The notes: generated by a model not told the origin, from the letters alone. Counted from the stretch's first letter, positions 12,769 through 25,980 are shown. The stretch: DNA of 64,000 nucleotides from Steinernema hermaphroditum (GCA_030435675.1 CM059622.1:15810001-15874000), one strand, 5' to 3'. Numbers and translations: made by a program.

Positions 12769-15115
12769 GACAGAGGACAAAATCACCTACCTTAAAGATT
12801 ACTAAAAATATGCAAACGATCTGCTGTTCGCCCTGGGAATTGATCCACAGTTTAGGGACACATCAGGAGATTCCTTTGCCTCCTATCTAAAACCAGCACA
12901 AATCCATAAAGTGTCAGTGTCACATTTGTACTTCAGGCCAGATGTATTTTTATATGAGCACTGGAAAGTGTCGCATTGCAGATACAAGCGTTTCAATTGT
13001 AGTCCACTGTCTAGACCCTTTTGTTTCCAAGCACATTCGATAACCTGGATATCGATCCAAATAAAGATCGTTGAAATATGTGTTTCATATGAAACCACCC
13101 ATTGAGTGGCTGTGTAGCTATTGTTATCGAGAACGACGCGTGCACCTTCGCCTCCCCTCCCCCCGAAACCTGGGGGTGGGGGTCTATGACTGGTCTCATT
13201 ATGCCGCAAACACAGTATGAAGTTCATTTGCACAACAGATGTTTTCTCCGAACGCTATTTGGGAATATTTGAGTTGATGAATAAGAAATGCGTCTACGGG
13301 AAAGCCCACTGGGTTTGGGAAATGCACGTACCGCACACATTCGGGCGATTTTATGTCCAGGCTCACGAATGCAATCTTAAAAGAACCGTGACTCCCAAAA
13401 ACCAATCGGAAGTTGTACCGGTACACAAGGTGGCATGGCCAATGATGGTAGATTGGTTCTGAACCAATCGAAATGCCAATTGTCATTCCGGGTTCTGGCT
13501 TTTGAACTTCTTACAGCAACAGTCATTTCCTGGACGGCAATACAAAAAAAATTAAGAGCCTATTTATGGCGATTGTATCGCCGTTTACGTTCTTTCATTT
13601 CAGCCACTTCCTCTTCACTTAACTTGGGTCACTTCCTCTTTATAAATAGTACTCTACAGCAAAGTATTCCCGAGACCTCACAGAAAATCACATGAACTGT
13701 TTTCGTCTGTGAGAATATAGTCGTGGGAATGCGACATTTGGACTCCAGTGTCTTAATGGATTCAGAACACTGGAGCGACTGTGGGATGACCTAAAAATGC
13801 CGCGCCATTAAAGACCCCCTAAATTTTTGTATGGCCTGCTGAAATCCGTCGTTTTCTAACCCCATAATCCAAAAGATATGAGTTTTTTGAACTTACATGT
13901 CAACCTTCCGCTTTGTCCGCCTCAGACCAAGCAATTGAAATTTGACACACAGGTGCACTTCGAGTCGAGTTCGAGTCGCCTTTTTTGACTTTGACTCGAA
14001 TGCCAACTCTATACAACCGCAAAAGCTTGTCGGCTTATCCTCTCACCTGACCATATAAACACCCCTCAAAAAGTTACGTAAAAAGTGGGTGTGGGTATAG
14101 GCATGTTAGTTCTACCTAAGTGCTTGACCCGATTTGAAGTGTAGTTCATATACATATGCGTTGCAACGTTGTTTGGCTTTGGTTGCTTCTTGGCTTTGGT
14201 TGGCTTTGGTTGACTTCTGGCTTTGGTTGCGCATGTCCTATTGAGCACTAGTTCATCAGCATACCTTGTCAAGCGTTACGTAACTTCCATGCATCGTTTC
14301 CTTGACGACCATCAGTAACTGTAAACAAACAATTAATGTAATTGTCCAACCGCGATATGCCTCAAAATCTGTTTCTTATATTGTTCTCTTAAATCTAACT
14401 TTTAAAACGAAATCTTTTTTCGTGTTTCATAAATCAAAGTGACATGGTGTCACTAGTCCTCTAGTGTCCTTTTTCATTTTTGGAACGGGCCTAGCACGGC
14501 TTGGCCTAGGCTCATGTCTATGGTTTTGGACGAGCCCTGTGGTCTTTAGAGCTCCGCACATTTCCTATCACCGTCAGAGACTCCACCTCTCATGCAATCT
14601 TATGTATTTTAGAAACATTTCTGTAAGAAATGGAAGTTATGGTTACAAAGATAATTGGTCGCAGCGAAAATCCGTCCGGGATGAGCTAGGTAGTGCCCAT
14701 AAAACGTGGATTTAAGGCCGTTTTAATGTTATTTCATTGCTGAAGACCTTCTTGGTCCGCCATCATTCTTACAACTCATATCATATCATATACTACGATT
14801 ATGTGTCATCTTCTTCGTCGAACGATCTCTGCACAACCACATAGTGCGTATGCCCTTATCCAGTGCGATATTCCCTCACCTCATTTTTCGTTCCCAGCCC
14901 ACATTATACATGCGTAATTCCCATCCCCAGAGAGCGTTCGCTCCATCGAAGTTGAACTGTCGTCTGTGGGAGTGTGGGAGCCCATTTGCTCACTCATTAT
15001 TCGCGGGGCAATTTTCTGTACCAGGCGATCACCTGCTGCTTCGGCAGATGTTTTGACGTTCGCAAATTGAGTAGACAGTGCCCACGTTTTTTCTGACCCA
15101 TATGAAACATTTCAG
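12769..15115. other. Gene-poor interval
   Basis: No gene is recognised. A degenerate tandem run of TGGCTTTGGTTG lies at 14170-14232. A GAGTCGAGTTCGAGTC patch lies near 13965-14005. Short frames at 13.2 kb lack motifs and have no splice-compatible neighbours. Confidence 0.4.
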
Positions 15116-16550
15116 ATGGCCGCCGAAGAGAGCGTTTGTGCCGATGGGCTCAGCTACGGTAACGATATTGTGTTCGTGGTGGTCATGGCGGTCAAGACCA
15201 GTTTGGCCATGGCCGGCTGTCCCAGCTTCCTATTTATCTATGCGAAGCAGGTGAGTCCCTCAGGGATTACTGTAATCGGCGGATCTTTGCAGAGGCTAAC
15301 AGCAATATTTCATCCTAACGCACGCTTAATACTAACATTTCACATTGGTTTTGTGTGCTGCTGCATGATAGGCATAATTTTTGGGGAAGGCTTCGATCTG
15401 TTGAGGTTTACGGTATTGAGATGGATATATCACGATTCAGTAAGTTTCAATCCCAGATGAAGACCATTTCGGACTTTTTAGGACTGCCCAATACCTGGAA
15501 TGTCTCCGTACTATTCAACTCTTATAAAATTGTTGAAAATTTTGGGTTACACTGGATCAACATATACAGCAACTGGGTGGGCTCTGGAAAGAGCGCTGGC
15601 TACCGTATTCATCAACTCCTATGAGCAAAAGAAAAACTTCCTCGGATGGGTCCTATGCGTTCTGGCGGTATCTTGATGCATCTAGTTCGTAACATCTCGA
15701 CTTATTTCAGACCATAATCGCAATGCTCTTAGTTGCCGTTCGATACGTCCTCGGCGAATACGATAAGCTGCTTCCGGTCACCATGATAACCGGTCATTCT
15801 TACTACTTGTCTATGCTGGTTAGTACAACTTCTGCATTCTTATATACACGACAGTGTGGATTATAGAGCCAATTTGTATCAGCTGGCCTAGAAGTTTTCA
15901 ATGTTCTTGTCTTTTTCATCATCTGGATCATCACCTTCCGACGTTTGAAAGATTCCGAAAGGATCATGTCATCTTTGACGTACAAGTATCAGGTACTCTC
16001 ACATGTTCACACTATATTCAAATGGGCTGCATCAGTGTCACTTCTTGTGAAGCTTACAATCTGCCTATCGAATGATCAGGCTTAACCTTAAGGAAAACGT
16101 TTTCCAGAAATAAAGACCGGACGGCTAAGGATGCTTAAGGTGGACTGATTTCTCATTTTTCAGCTCAGAGAGAACATCATCGCCACGGCGCTCATCTTCC
16201 CATTGGCCCTTCTCCACTGCATCGCCTACTTCCCCACAGCCCTCTTGATGCCCGTCTTCTCGCTTCGAGCACATAACGAAGTGGAACGTTTCAAAGCGAT
16301 CGCCTACACGGACTGCATGCCCATCTACTTCGTCGCCCTTCCCGCGCTGTTGTGGTGGAGAAACGGAGCCCAAAAGTAAGCATTCCTTCTCTGCCACTTA
16401 ATCTCTGACGCCATTACCTTAAGGAACTCGATCAAGAAAATGGTCCAGTCCAACTTCCTGGGCGAAGAATTCGCCAACAAAAGGAAAGAAGGCAAAGTAG
16501 AAACGGCGAAGCATTTCGAAGTCCTCGACCAGATGTTTCAAGGCAAATAA
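15116..16550 (+). CDS. Srab-like 7TM chemoreceptor, complete, 7 exons
   Basis: Exons 15116-15250, 15293-15439, 15482-15667, 15711-15818, 15867-15992, 16164-16375 and 16424-16550 give 346 residues with no stop. All introns are GT-AG and most are 42-48 bp. Family landmarks in order are the N-terminal CADGLSYGND, FHPNARLILTFHIGF in TM2, EGFDLLRF, DCPIPGMSPYYSTL at the start of exon 3, GWALERALATVF with SYEQKK, SSLTYKYQ before the fifth intron, LRENIIATALIFPLALLHC (TM6), LLWWRNGAQK (TM7) and an ETAKHFEVLDQMF-type tail. This copy keeps the most introns of the seven family members and so serves as the reference structure. AATAAA lies at 16610-16615. Confidence 0.92.
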
Positions 16551-16673
16551 TAGTGGTTTTTTAGTTATTTATTTGATTCGTATCTATCTAAGTTAAGGCA
16601 ATAAAGAGTGCTATTTTCAAGCTTTTTCTCCATTCAAAACAGTACACTAGAAATTATATGCATACCGCTGCAG

Positions 16674-16975
16674 AAAGTACGGTAACTATGGTAAGCATGT
16701 GAGGAAGAAACTCTCCAAGGCGTTCTCCGCGGCGATTATCAGTTCCTCACGCTACGCTAAGTATTTTGACCTGCAAAGCGAAGCAGCCGTATGTCTTCCA
16801 GTCGTAAAAGGATTTCTACGAGTAAAATGTACCCCTGGAGGGATTTCAGTTTTGGTCCCGTCTCGGTGAGACTTTAAATTTGGACTCGGTCTCCATTTGC
16901 ACGACTTTGCTCCTTGGCGCACCTTTTCAGACCGTTGTACATAGTGTGCGTTCTTTAAAGTTGCACAATAAAGGT
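16674..16975 (+). pseudogene. Possible gene remnant with 3' UTR, unidentified
   Basis: After a TGCAG that could be an acceptor, an open stretch reads KYGNYGKHVRKKLSKAFSAA and then SSSRYAKYFDLQSEAAV. An AATAAA lies near 16968. The fragment has no start codon. Its basic KYG...YG...RKK spacing weakly recalls ribosomal protein L37a, and its YAKYF recalls the chemoreceptor tail; neither link is convincing. It could be a decayed exon or processed pseudogene. Confidence 0.25.
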
Positions 16976-19900
16976 CATTTTAGTCACAAAACAGCCTAGC
17001 GGCTACGAAGCCGCCTTCTTTTAACAGTTTTTGGACCGAAATATCTCATTTTCCTGTTATTCAATTCACTTGTTGTTAGTTATAGTTGTCTTGTATGTGA
17101 AGGTTAAGATGATTACCAGCTCGTTGGCCGGCTTGGGTACTTTCTTTAGTCCATTACTTTTAGCTACCTATAGCAAGTACCTAAATTGTTTCTCATATGA
17201 CTCACTGTTGTCGTGCACAAAATATGGCGAACTTTGTGACATGTTTTTTTCTAAGGACGATGAACGTTCTAAGGTGTTTCAAATGCGTCAGTAGCTGGTG
17301 TTTGGCAGTGTCCATACATTTAACCAGCTAGTGGTTGTGCCGTGTAAGGTCAAATTACCCAGATATTCAAAATATAGGTATTCCGTTCGAAGGATTTGTT
17401 AGGTACAGAAAAGTTTCAATTAAACAGGAAGCTCTTTTTATCGTTGTGCTCTTCATGAAGAGTCTTTTGAAGGTTGAGCCCGCTAGAATCTACAGACTAT
17501 GAGCCCTTTAATAAGTGCAACTATGGAAAACGTACTACGTGTCAAGCGCGGCTCAACTGCCCTGAGCTAGAAAAAAGGTTTGATGACGGTTACTTGGATT
17601 CGTTTGAAGGTGTGCGTGTCAGAAACAGTGCATATAACGAGAATTCAATGGTTGCGTGCCAGAGATTTTCATTGTTTTTTAAATCTTCGCCTTGTCAATC
17701 TGGAACTAACCAAGCATCTACTTTTTTCTGCTAATACCCATTGCTGTTCGCAATTTGAAAGTTCCCATGTCCTTAGGTGCCTTCAGATTTCCTTGCATAC
17801 ATCTTAACGCATGCATTTGTCGAACATAAGCATGTGATTTTGTACATAAAACTGAGCGCATACACCCTGCTCAAGGGTACCGACAATTGCCGGAAGTCAA
17901 GGGTTCGCTTGTCAACTTTTGTTAAATCCTACTTGGAGTGCCATTAGATGAGTGTGCCGACCTATTTAATTGGTATTATCAGAAGAGTGTGAATAAATGT
18001 GTACGCGGCAGTAATGTCCTCTTAAAAGTGGCATTCTCTAATCTCTGTTATTGAAATGTGGAAATCGGCAATTGCATACCTTTGCCTTTTGAGCGAAATG
18101 ACCGTCAACAAACATGAGCAAAATCTGAAGTCATTGGCTACTTGTATCGCTGCTTACGGAACGGAACGGATCACGATCAGTGTGAGCTGATGATGTCCGC
18201 GTAGCCAATCCCTCAAACTGGCGCTGGTCTCACGGCGATTCGCTGTTTTCAATAACCGTAATACGCTTTTCGAAGAAGCGCCTTTTTCTGCTTTGTCCCT
18301 TGTCAAGTCCTCTTTGATATTGTTACATTATTTTCATTTTGGTTTTTTAGTCGTCACTTCCGCTATAGAACATAAAACTCATTCATTAGTGCCAAATAAT
18401 GAGCAGCAGAAAGAAAACATGGTCATGTGTTGGCCGGAATGTGAATGAGACATGATGAGAAGGCTTGTAATTAAACTAATTAGACGCGAGGAAGTTGCTT
18501 CTCCAAGAAAACTAGTGATCGAGTCCGTCGTTTTGATTATAATCTGTTACCAGTCCGCCGCAGTTTTGTATTCAAACGAGAAGTGTTATCCCCCCACAGA
18601 AAAAAAACTTTAGTAATACGGCATTAATTAATTAGTAGGTTGTAACAGTAGGTACTCACTGTTAGCCAAGCATTCACCATTTAAGAAATCCAATTATGCA
18701 TGATGAAGAACCGTATATCACATAAGTCGCTAGTTCTCTTCTTTCTTTGGCGCAGAGCGCGACGTCCGAGTTAAAGGCAGCTAGCTAGCCAAGTCACCCT
18801 AGTTATTTCTTAGTTAGTTTCTGTGGATTTTTTTTGGATTTTTCGTTTGAAACCTATCTGCAGCATGCACTTAGTTCTTTACACGTAATATCCAGTTCCT
18901 AGCGCAACTCAATCCACCTTTGTAGTTCCACGTCTGTCTATAAATGCTCGTTCAACGATCGGCATCGCAAGTATGCTCATGCGTGGAATGTAAAGGAGAT
19001 GAAATTTAATCCTATTTGTTGAGAGGAGGAAGCGAGTACCGGCCTACGGTAGATGATTTTTCACTACTTACGCTTTATATTTACTCCTATTGCTGAATGT
19101 TCTTCGCAGCCACGACTTTAAAGCCAAGTTACTGTCTGTGAAACTACGACTCGTGGAGTCCGTTGGTCGTGGCTGGCTTCTTGACAGGAAGGTGAAACCA
19201 CGGTGAAACCAAAACCAAACCCCCCCTGGTGATCTAGACCTTCTTGAAGCCGAGATGTTCATTGCGCCAAGAACGACCGCTTACTCAACTCACTTTTGAG
19301 GAACTGAATACCCGCCACAAATCAAAGACCGCCTACTAACCAGAGAATGGAAGATTTACTTGCCACTGGTTTGCACTGAAGCCTTTAATCGACCACTGAT
19401 TTCGACTGACGCCGTTTTTCAAAATTCATCGCTCATGTCTTGCAGACAAAAGTCTATTTCAACGTCTGTCTAGGAGACATTGTCTACAAAGTCTTTGCAA
19501 ATGTACTTGCGTCACTTCTTAGTGGCCTCTGTCCGCAGTCGATCTCTTGCATAGGAGGTGCATAGGCCCAATTTTGTTATCTTTTTCCTTGAACAGGACA
19601 ATTTAGAAAATAATTGCGTGTCAGGTGCTCAGCAGAAGTGCATTTATAATAGTTCATATGGATTATGCATACTGTTAAGAATGACTCGTTCCTAAAAAAT
19701 ACAGTGCAGTGACTAACTATAAGTACGCTATACACGTGCCGCGAAAGTACGATCCCAAAATGACATTTATTTCTTTCTCAATCTCTTTCATTAGTGTACC
19801 GATAAGAAGCATTCATTAATCACGTGTTTTTAGGTTCGCCGACTAAACTGAGATAAACATGCTGTCAGGTAGCTGAAGTAGAGACCGATCTTCTCATTTT

Positions 19901-20430
19901 CCCACGCAGGTTCCTTGTTACGCTTTCTAGATGACCTCGTTGAATGGCGGACATGTGAAAGTCGTTTGTCTCCCGATACCCCTAGGTCTCAGAGAGCTCT
20001 GCGTCTCTTTTGACGTGATACTCACGAGCGATCTGCTCATATTCTCACCTCCATCTTTGACCTATCAACGAACTACTTGAGTCATTTACCCAATTGTTGA
20101 CGTGCAAATTCTGAGAAAGAAAAACAGCGATTATTCTGTGATTCACATTAAGAGTTCGCATCGTGGAGCTATAATTGTGGATTACGCCATATTTTGGAAG
20201 CAATTACATTCGAGAAGTGCAATTGGTCAGACGAGTTTTAAGAAGGGATTTGTGCTAAAATCGATATGAACGTCATTTGTGTTATAAGTCTATTTCCTGC
20301 TCTTATTAGTCACTGTTATGAAGCCGGTAGAGGTCTACCTGTTCGTGTTATTTATGACTTTTTGAACTTGGATAGCAAGCTGGTCATCCGTTTTGTAGTT
20401 GACCTTCATTTCACGTAGTTGATGCATTTA
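16976..20430. other. Gene-poor interval, 3.4 kb
   Basis: No gene is recognised. Frames reach at most about 87 residues and show no family motifs, signal peptides or matching splice sites. I see no long repeats. Confidence 0.45.
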
Positions 20431-20927
20431 CAAGGGACCCTCACAAAGTGTCCCACGCCGATTGAAATGAAATTTATCCAGCATGATAGGCCTTGATGAG
20501 AACAAGAAAACCCCAAAATATTATGTGCGTATAGGGGTACTAGAGTAGAGTTTGGATTATCGCCTTATCGGTCCTGCCACGACTTCCCTGGGGAGTGCGC
20601 GTATTCGTCGTTCTATACAGTTTCAAACCGTGAAAAACAATAAGAAGAAAAATAGCAGCGAAGAAGACGACCGCGGTGCTGTAGGGGGGGGTGCATCGAT
20701 ACATCTGTACATCGATACGTAATACCGAGCGCGATGAGTACGCGCACTCCCCAGGGAAGTCGTGGTAGGACCTATAAGGCGATAATCCAAACTTTCTGAC
20801 CTCGTTTAAGCACTGTAGTACCCCTATACGCACATAATATTCTGCGATTTTCTTGTTCTCGTGAAGGGCTATCATACTGCACAAATTTCATTTCAATCGG
20901 CGCGGGACACTTTGTGAGGGTCCCTTG
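20431..20927. mobile_element. Foldback DNA transposon (MITE), 497 bp, TTA target site
   Basis: The ends CAAGGGACCCTCACAAAGTG and CACTTTGTGAGGGTCCCTTG are perfect inverted termini flanked by TTA on both sides (20428-20430 and 20928-20930). The arms continue inward for about 200 bp as an imperfect palindrome, sharing ATTTCATTTCAATCGG, TTCTTGTTCTC, GTACCCCTATACGCACATAA and GACTTCCCTGGGGAGTGCGC in opposite orientations. There is no transposase. A TTA duplication is typical of PIF/Harbinger-mobilised elements, though TA (Tc1/mariner) cannot be excluded. Solo arms lie at 9.0 and 9.9 kb. The 114-residue frame across it is a by-product. Confidence 0.85.
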
Positions 20928-20930
20928 TTA

Positions 20931-22927
20931 AATTCACGTCAAAATGACTTCAGTCCTGATCGCTCTGCTCGGCTCGGTCAACCGGCGACTTTCTTCATAC
21001 AGGTCATTAGAGATGGGCATCCCAGTCGCATATCCGTATCGGTCGTTCAACCGGTTGGCCAACCAACTCAGGTTGACGCCTGACGATCCGTCGGCTGAGC
21101 GAATCAGACCGGCTGATCTGATTCGTCTCTGCATTTCACCATATTATACTGGTTGTACCTTCTCAATAATCATTTCCATTGCGAGGCATAAGCAAAAGTC
21201 GAAAATTAAATGGATTTTTAGATGAATTCCTACTGTAGGCCTGCTTTACGCCAGTTACTGCCAACCAACACACCTCTGTTTATGGTCTAGCGGTAGCCTG
21301 CTAATTTTATGCTTAATTTAACTCCCATCCCGGAAACATAAATTACAACAGTTGACCTTCGTGTGGCATTTCCTTATATCGTTCTTCCGCATAGATGTAC
21401 TTGAACTCACGTCAAAATGTGTTTCGTCCCAATCGTTCAGTCATTCACCCGGCGGCATTTTTGCTCTTGACTCCATGTCTGCCACAATTCTTCAATCTAA
21501 ACTCTTGACTTCACTTAACTCTAATTTTCAGATCTGTGATTGGACGTACCTTACTGCAGGTAGCGCCAGCCCATTGTCTATGTACTAGTATGGCCATGGT
21601 CTGCAAATTTGATGCTTGATGTAACTCTCATCCCCGAATGGTCGTCCTTCATTTATGTTCCCAGCGATCGGTCGAGTCGCCCACTCTCTTTTGCTCGAAT
21701 GAGTTAAGTGAGCGGTCATACATAGCCTTTCCTGTTTCCCGCAATGATCGCCCCGGCTCCCAGAAGGCATGGAACACTAGGGTTCCTGCAGTTCCGATGA
21801 TGGGGTGTCGATCTCCAAAAAAAACCCAAGCAACGCTTACACCGAAGATGAGACTTCACTTCATCTAGCGCCAGCCATCAGCTCTTTATCTATATAGATT
21901 GTTCATGGCCTGCAAATTTTATGCTTCATTTAACTCCCATCCCAGAAAGGATGTAATTTTTCAGTTGTTACATTTCCTAGCTATCCAAAGACTTTTCGCA
22001 GTTAGTGTTGCTGTCCTCAAATAATAATTCAAAGTTATAGATTTCTGGAGAATATTAGTACAATTGTTATTGCATCAAACAATTACAAAGGACATTCATC
22101 TGCATATTCGCTGAATGCTCTCTTTGTGTGCTGCTATGCTTATAGATCTCGCCCACACAAAAGGTCAGAAGATTGCCGAAAGGACCAAAGATGTGATGAC
22201 GTAAATCTCAATTAGTTGCAGTCGCCCTTAACATTTCCATATTCCCACGATAGAACTGCATACTATGTGTATGTAGTTTTACGGCCATAATTATGAGATC
22301 TGTGACCACAATTTCTATGTCACAATATGCACTTCTTTTTATCTATAGCTGGCTTGTACCGAAACGCATCGTATTATATGCTTTTGGCTAAAAAGAACTG
22401 ATATGTTCATGTCCAACAGTACTAACTGCCTTAATGTGTGGCGCCCAATAAAAAGTAATTAGTGTGATTTTTGTGGCCACTTACTCACGATGTCGCGTGA
22501 GTTAGGCACAATTTTTCTGATATCACTCTTCCACTTCAGCGCTCTGATCCTCAAAAATCGTTCTCTCATGTTTGATTCGCTTTTCTGCCAATCCAAACCG
22601 GTTCGCTTGGGTGCAGACCAGCCGGCAATTGTGATAGTTCATTCCCACAATATTGGGTTTAGCCAGATCGCCCCGTATCTCTTCTTAAATTTCATTAGAC
22701 GAGTGCTCCTTCACCTCCATTACTCGGCTTTGTTTGCCCTATGATGACGACGTCAGCTGCCGCGCATTAACCATTCCCTCTCGCTGCCGCGGTCGATGAA
22801 AAGCGATAACATTGTGGCGTTGTATTCAGGCGCAGGTGAGGGTGGTGAGGCGCGACTTACTTCCTTGTCTGCCTCTGTTTAGAAAAATTACGATTAGAGA
22901 TAAGAAGGTCCTAGGGAGAAAAATTTC
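20931..22927. other. Gene-poor interval with partial repeats
   Basis: 21640-21780 carries a 5' part of repeat R1 (CAGCGATCGGTCGAGTCG, GAGTTAAGTGAGCGGTC, CCGGCTCCCAGAAGGC). A short phrase (CATGGCCTGCAAATTTTATG or close variants) recurs near 21290, 21595 and 21905. No gene is recognised. Confidence 0.45.
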
Positions 22928-23011
22928 TGTCATCCGCAGGATTCGAACCTGCGCCCTCCGAAGAGGACTGCGACCTGAACGCAGCGCCTTAGACCACTCG
23001 GCCAGAATGAC
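22928..23011 (-). tRNA. tRNA-Leu (anticodon CAG), copy 1
   Basis: 84-nt class II tRNA. The acceptor GTCATTC/GGATGAC has one wobble pair and discriminator A. The anticodon stem CTGCG/CGCAG encloses TTCAGGT, giving CAG. A long variable arm (TCCTCTTCGGAGG) and T arm GGTTCGAATCC are present. A second identical gene lies 171 bp away; their shared flanks show that a segment was duplicated. Confidence 0.97.
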
Positions 23012-23182
23012 ATGTAGGACGCTCTTGTCACATTCCATGTAGTCATCATATTGTATATATTTTTTTATGTTCACTGTTTTCAAGAAGCTAGAACATAGGT
23101 CCACAGATCCGATGGATTCTCTGAAATTATATGCCCAGTCAAAAGTATTTTTTCTAGAAGGTCTTTGAGGGAGAAAAATTTC

Positions 23183-23266
23183 TGTCATCCGCAGGATTCG
23201 AACCTGCGCCCTCCGAAGAGGACTGCGACCTGAACGCAGCGCCTTAGACCACTCGGCCAGAATGAC
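23183..23266 (-). tRNA. tRNA-Leu (anticodon CAG), copy 2
   Basis: Same 84-nt sequence as copy 1, same strand. Both copies are followed on their 3' side by the same AGAAATTTTTCTC run, so the duplication includes the terminator (T-run) region. An apparent 153-residue frame over both genes is the result of this duplication and is not a protein. Confidence 0.97.
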
Positions 23267-23631
23267 ATGTTGAGCCGTGCCTGTCAAATCATATGTGACA
23301 CATCAACGTCATATTTCCATCTCCCACCTTTACGATACAGCTTTGCTTTTTTATGTAAGTTTTGTTAAGTCTGAATAGGATTGGTTCCAAATTTTCCACT
23401 TTTATACACACCTCAAACAATGGTCATATTGACATATACCGACAGTGTGATCTTTGACATATCTATGTACATGAAGTCCAGCCTTCCTACCCAACCTTTT
23501 TAATGTTGACGTCTGTATTATTGTTATCGTGTAATATTCACTTCTCAGAACAAGTTTGCAAGACTCTCTCAAGCACTTTATTTTCAGCGAATTCAGCTTT
23601 ATTGACATCATCTACGACGTCTCAGATCACC

Positions 23632-25980
23632 ATGAACAAGCTCTGCGATGAAGGGCTTATGCTCTCTGAACACACGGGATTATTGGCCGTATACGGTATC
23701 AAAACACTAGTCTGCTTCCTGGGTCTATTCCTCTTGGTCTACGTCTATATCTATCAGGTCGATATGCATCTCACCTATTGGTTTACTGACTTAGGAGCCT
23801 TTAGAATCCAACCAAAAGCTTTCACATCAACTCTCAGATCATCTTCCAGTTCCATTGCTGCTTTGTCGTTGCGGGAATTGTTGGAACGTCTCTATCCGAC
23901 GGTTTCGACCTGATGCGCTTTACGGTGGTGAAGGCCATTCGGGCTGCAAATCCACAGTTTGAGGTGAGCTTCCCTAGCGATCTTTGCTTTGATGGGATAT
24001 CCTTTTGGAAAAGTCGTAAATTCGATTTATTGTTAGACCCAAATGGGCATCGTCATGTAAATTATTGCCTTGTTTTTTTTGGTGAAAGACAGCCCGCTAT
24101 GCAGATAGAACCCAATAGACCAAGGTTCTTGTCAAACAGAGTGCATCGATGCTTTACATAGCAAAGTAAACTTGATGTCAGTTTTATAAATTTTTAATTT
24201 TCCACCCGTTAGCTATAGGACGTGAATGAAGAAAGTGGCATTAGACTATGTAATCTGGGCTTACCATGAGGTGAGAGTTGACGCAAGAGCACAAGGGTAT
24301 CATGGGCAACTTCACAGGGTTGCATCATCATGAACGAAATCACGTAGATACGAACAGGGTATCCAAGCCGGATGAGGTCTCCTGTCAATTCCTGTATGCC
24401 CTTAAGGTGCCCCAGGTATTATATTCTATCATAACCGCCCAGTTCTCCGGCAGCCTCGTGGAAAGATAAGGTTTTAGGACTGCCCGTACCCACAAGCTGC
24501 TTCTGAAGAACAGTGCATTTAGCGCAATCTGACCGTGATCTACGGAATTTTCTAAATTCCTATTCGCCAAACAATACAAAAATACTATGTATACATAGCT
24601 CTCAGAATCGGCATGATAAGCTCGTTCATCGTTCAACTTTAGGACTGCCTCGTTCCACCCATGTCTCCGTACGTCGGAGTCGCTCTCAAGTCCATAAAAG
24701 TGTTTGGAAACAACGGAGTCGTCTACACAACTACCGCGTTGGCCATCGAAAGAATCGTTTCTTCTTTGCAGCTGGAGTCTTACGAGCAGAAAAATTCGAT
24801 CCTGGGATGGACTTTATCCGCTATTTCAGTAAGTCCCACTGATCCGATGAGAGTTTACGCCCGTGCCACTGCAACTCTTGATTTTTACACGCCTGCATCG
24901 TGTTTTCCTGCTACATAATGGTCCCAAACAGAGTTGTCCGGGTACAAAAATCAGATCTCCGCGCTTGAAATGGCCTAAACCACTGGGGACAGGGCTGCAT
25001 ACAGTCTTGATTCTCTACTATCGACAAATGGTCTAGATTAGTAGCCTTGGTCCCACGACGAAAATTCTGAAATTTTGCCACGCGAACACTGTGTGGTCGT
25101 TTTTCCTAGTTGCTACTGTCAGGAATTCCGTGGTGGGACCGGTGGATAAAATTGGATGATTGAGAAAGGCTGTCCTAGACGAGACTTTTCGATCTTGAGA
25201 TTAAAATTTTGAGACTAGACTCGAGATTCGAGACGAGGGGCCTCGAGCCTAGAGGGAAGTGACTTCATCGCCAGGGCTGGGTCAGCGCGGCTGCGCAATT
25301 TTAAGCCTCACAAACTTAACATTTTCCAGCTCATGGCAAGTGGCGTCTTGGTCGCCATTCGAGTCGGGCTGGCCGACTACTCCAAAGACTTGTCCATCAC
25401 AAGTTTCACCGCTGCTGCCACTGGTTTCTCCATGAGGGTAACTCACGTTTCCTGCAGCACTGCACACAAGCACTCATTCCAGCTGCAATACAGTTGTGCT
25501 GCGGTCGAGGTGCTAACCGCCTTTCTCCTGTTCGTCCTCCTTGGACTCAACATCCGTCGCCTAAAGAGAAGAGAGCGAATTGTGAATTCTCTGGCTTACA
25601 AAGCCCAGGTTGGCTCATAAATCAAGTGTTTCATGATTATCCTCCTTCAGATTCGCGAAAATGTAAGTGCCACGGCCTTAGCCTTCCCGTTGGCCTTCCT
25701 CCATTTCGTCGTCTACCTCCCAACCGGAGTCGTCATGCCCACTTGGGCCCTTTCTAAGACTGACCTCTCCGAGCGCATGCAGGCGGTCGCCATGAGCGAC
25801 TTCATGCCTCTCTACTTTGCTTTCTTTCCGCTGGTTCTTTGGTGGCGGAACCGTGCCAAGAAGGTCAACATCGCCAACTTGTTCGTGAACAATCTGATCA
25901 GAACTGGCGACACGAAAGGAGAGAAGGATGGACTGGAAACGGCCAAGTATTTCGAGATCTTGAACAAAATGTTGAAATAG
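23632..25980 (+). CDS. Srab-like 7TM chemoreceptor, complete, 6 exons
   Basis: Exons 23632-23757, 23805-23963, 24643-24828, 25330-25437, 25483-25608 and 25651-25980 give 344 residues. Landmarks are MNKLCDEGLMLSEH, FHINSQIIFQFHCCF (TM2), SDGFDLMRF, DCLVPPMSPYVGV, TTTALAIERIVSSLQ with SYEQK, NSLAYKAQ, IRENVSATALAFPLAFLHF (TM6), LVLWWRNRAKK and ETAKYFEILNKMLK. The last intron found in the 4.2- and 15.1-kb genes is missing, so TM6, TM7 and tail are one exon. Intron 2 (679 bp) holds a decoy acceptor plus GACTGCCCGTACCCAC at 24478 that mimics the start of exon 3. The stop is only 53 bp from the convergent gene at 26034. Confidence 0.92.

Noticed and set aside
20540..20884. 114-residue minus-strand frame
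   Set aside because: It lies entirely within the palindromic foldback transposon and has no transposase similarity.
22826..23287. 153-residue minus-strand frame with an internal repeat
   Set aside because: The repeat is the two tRNA-Leu genes translated; not a protein.
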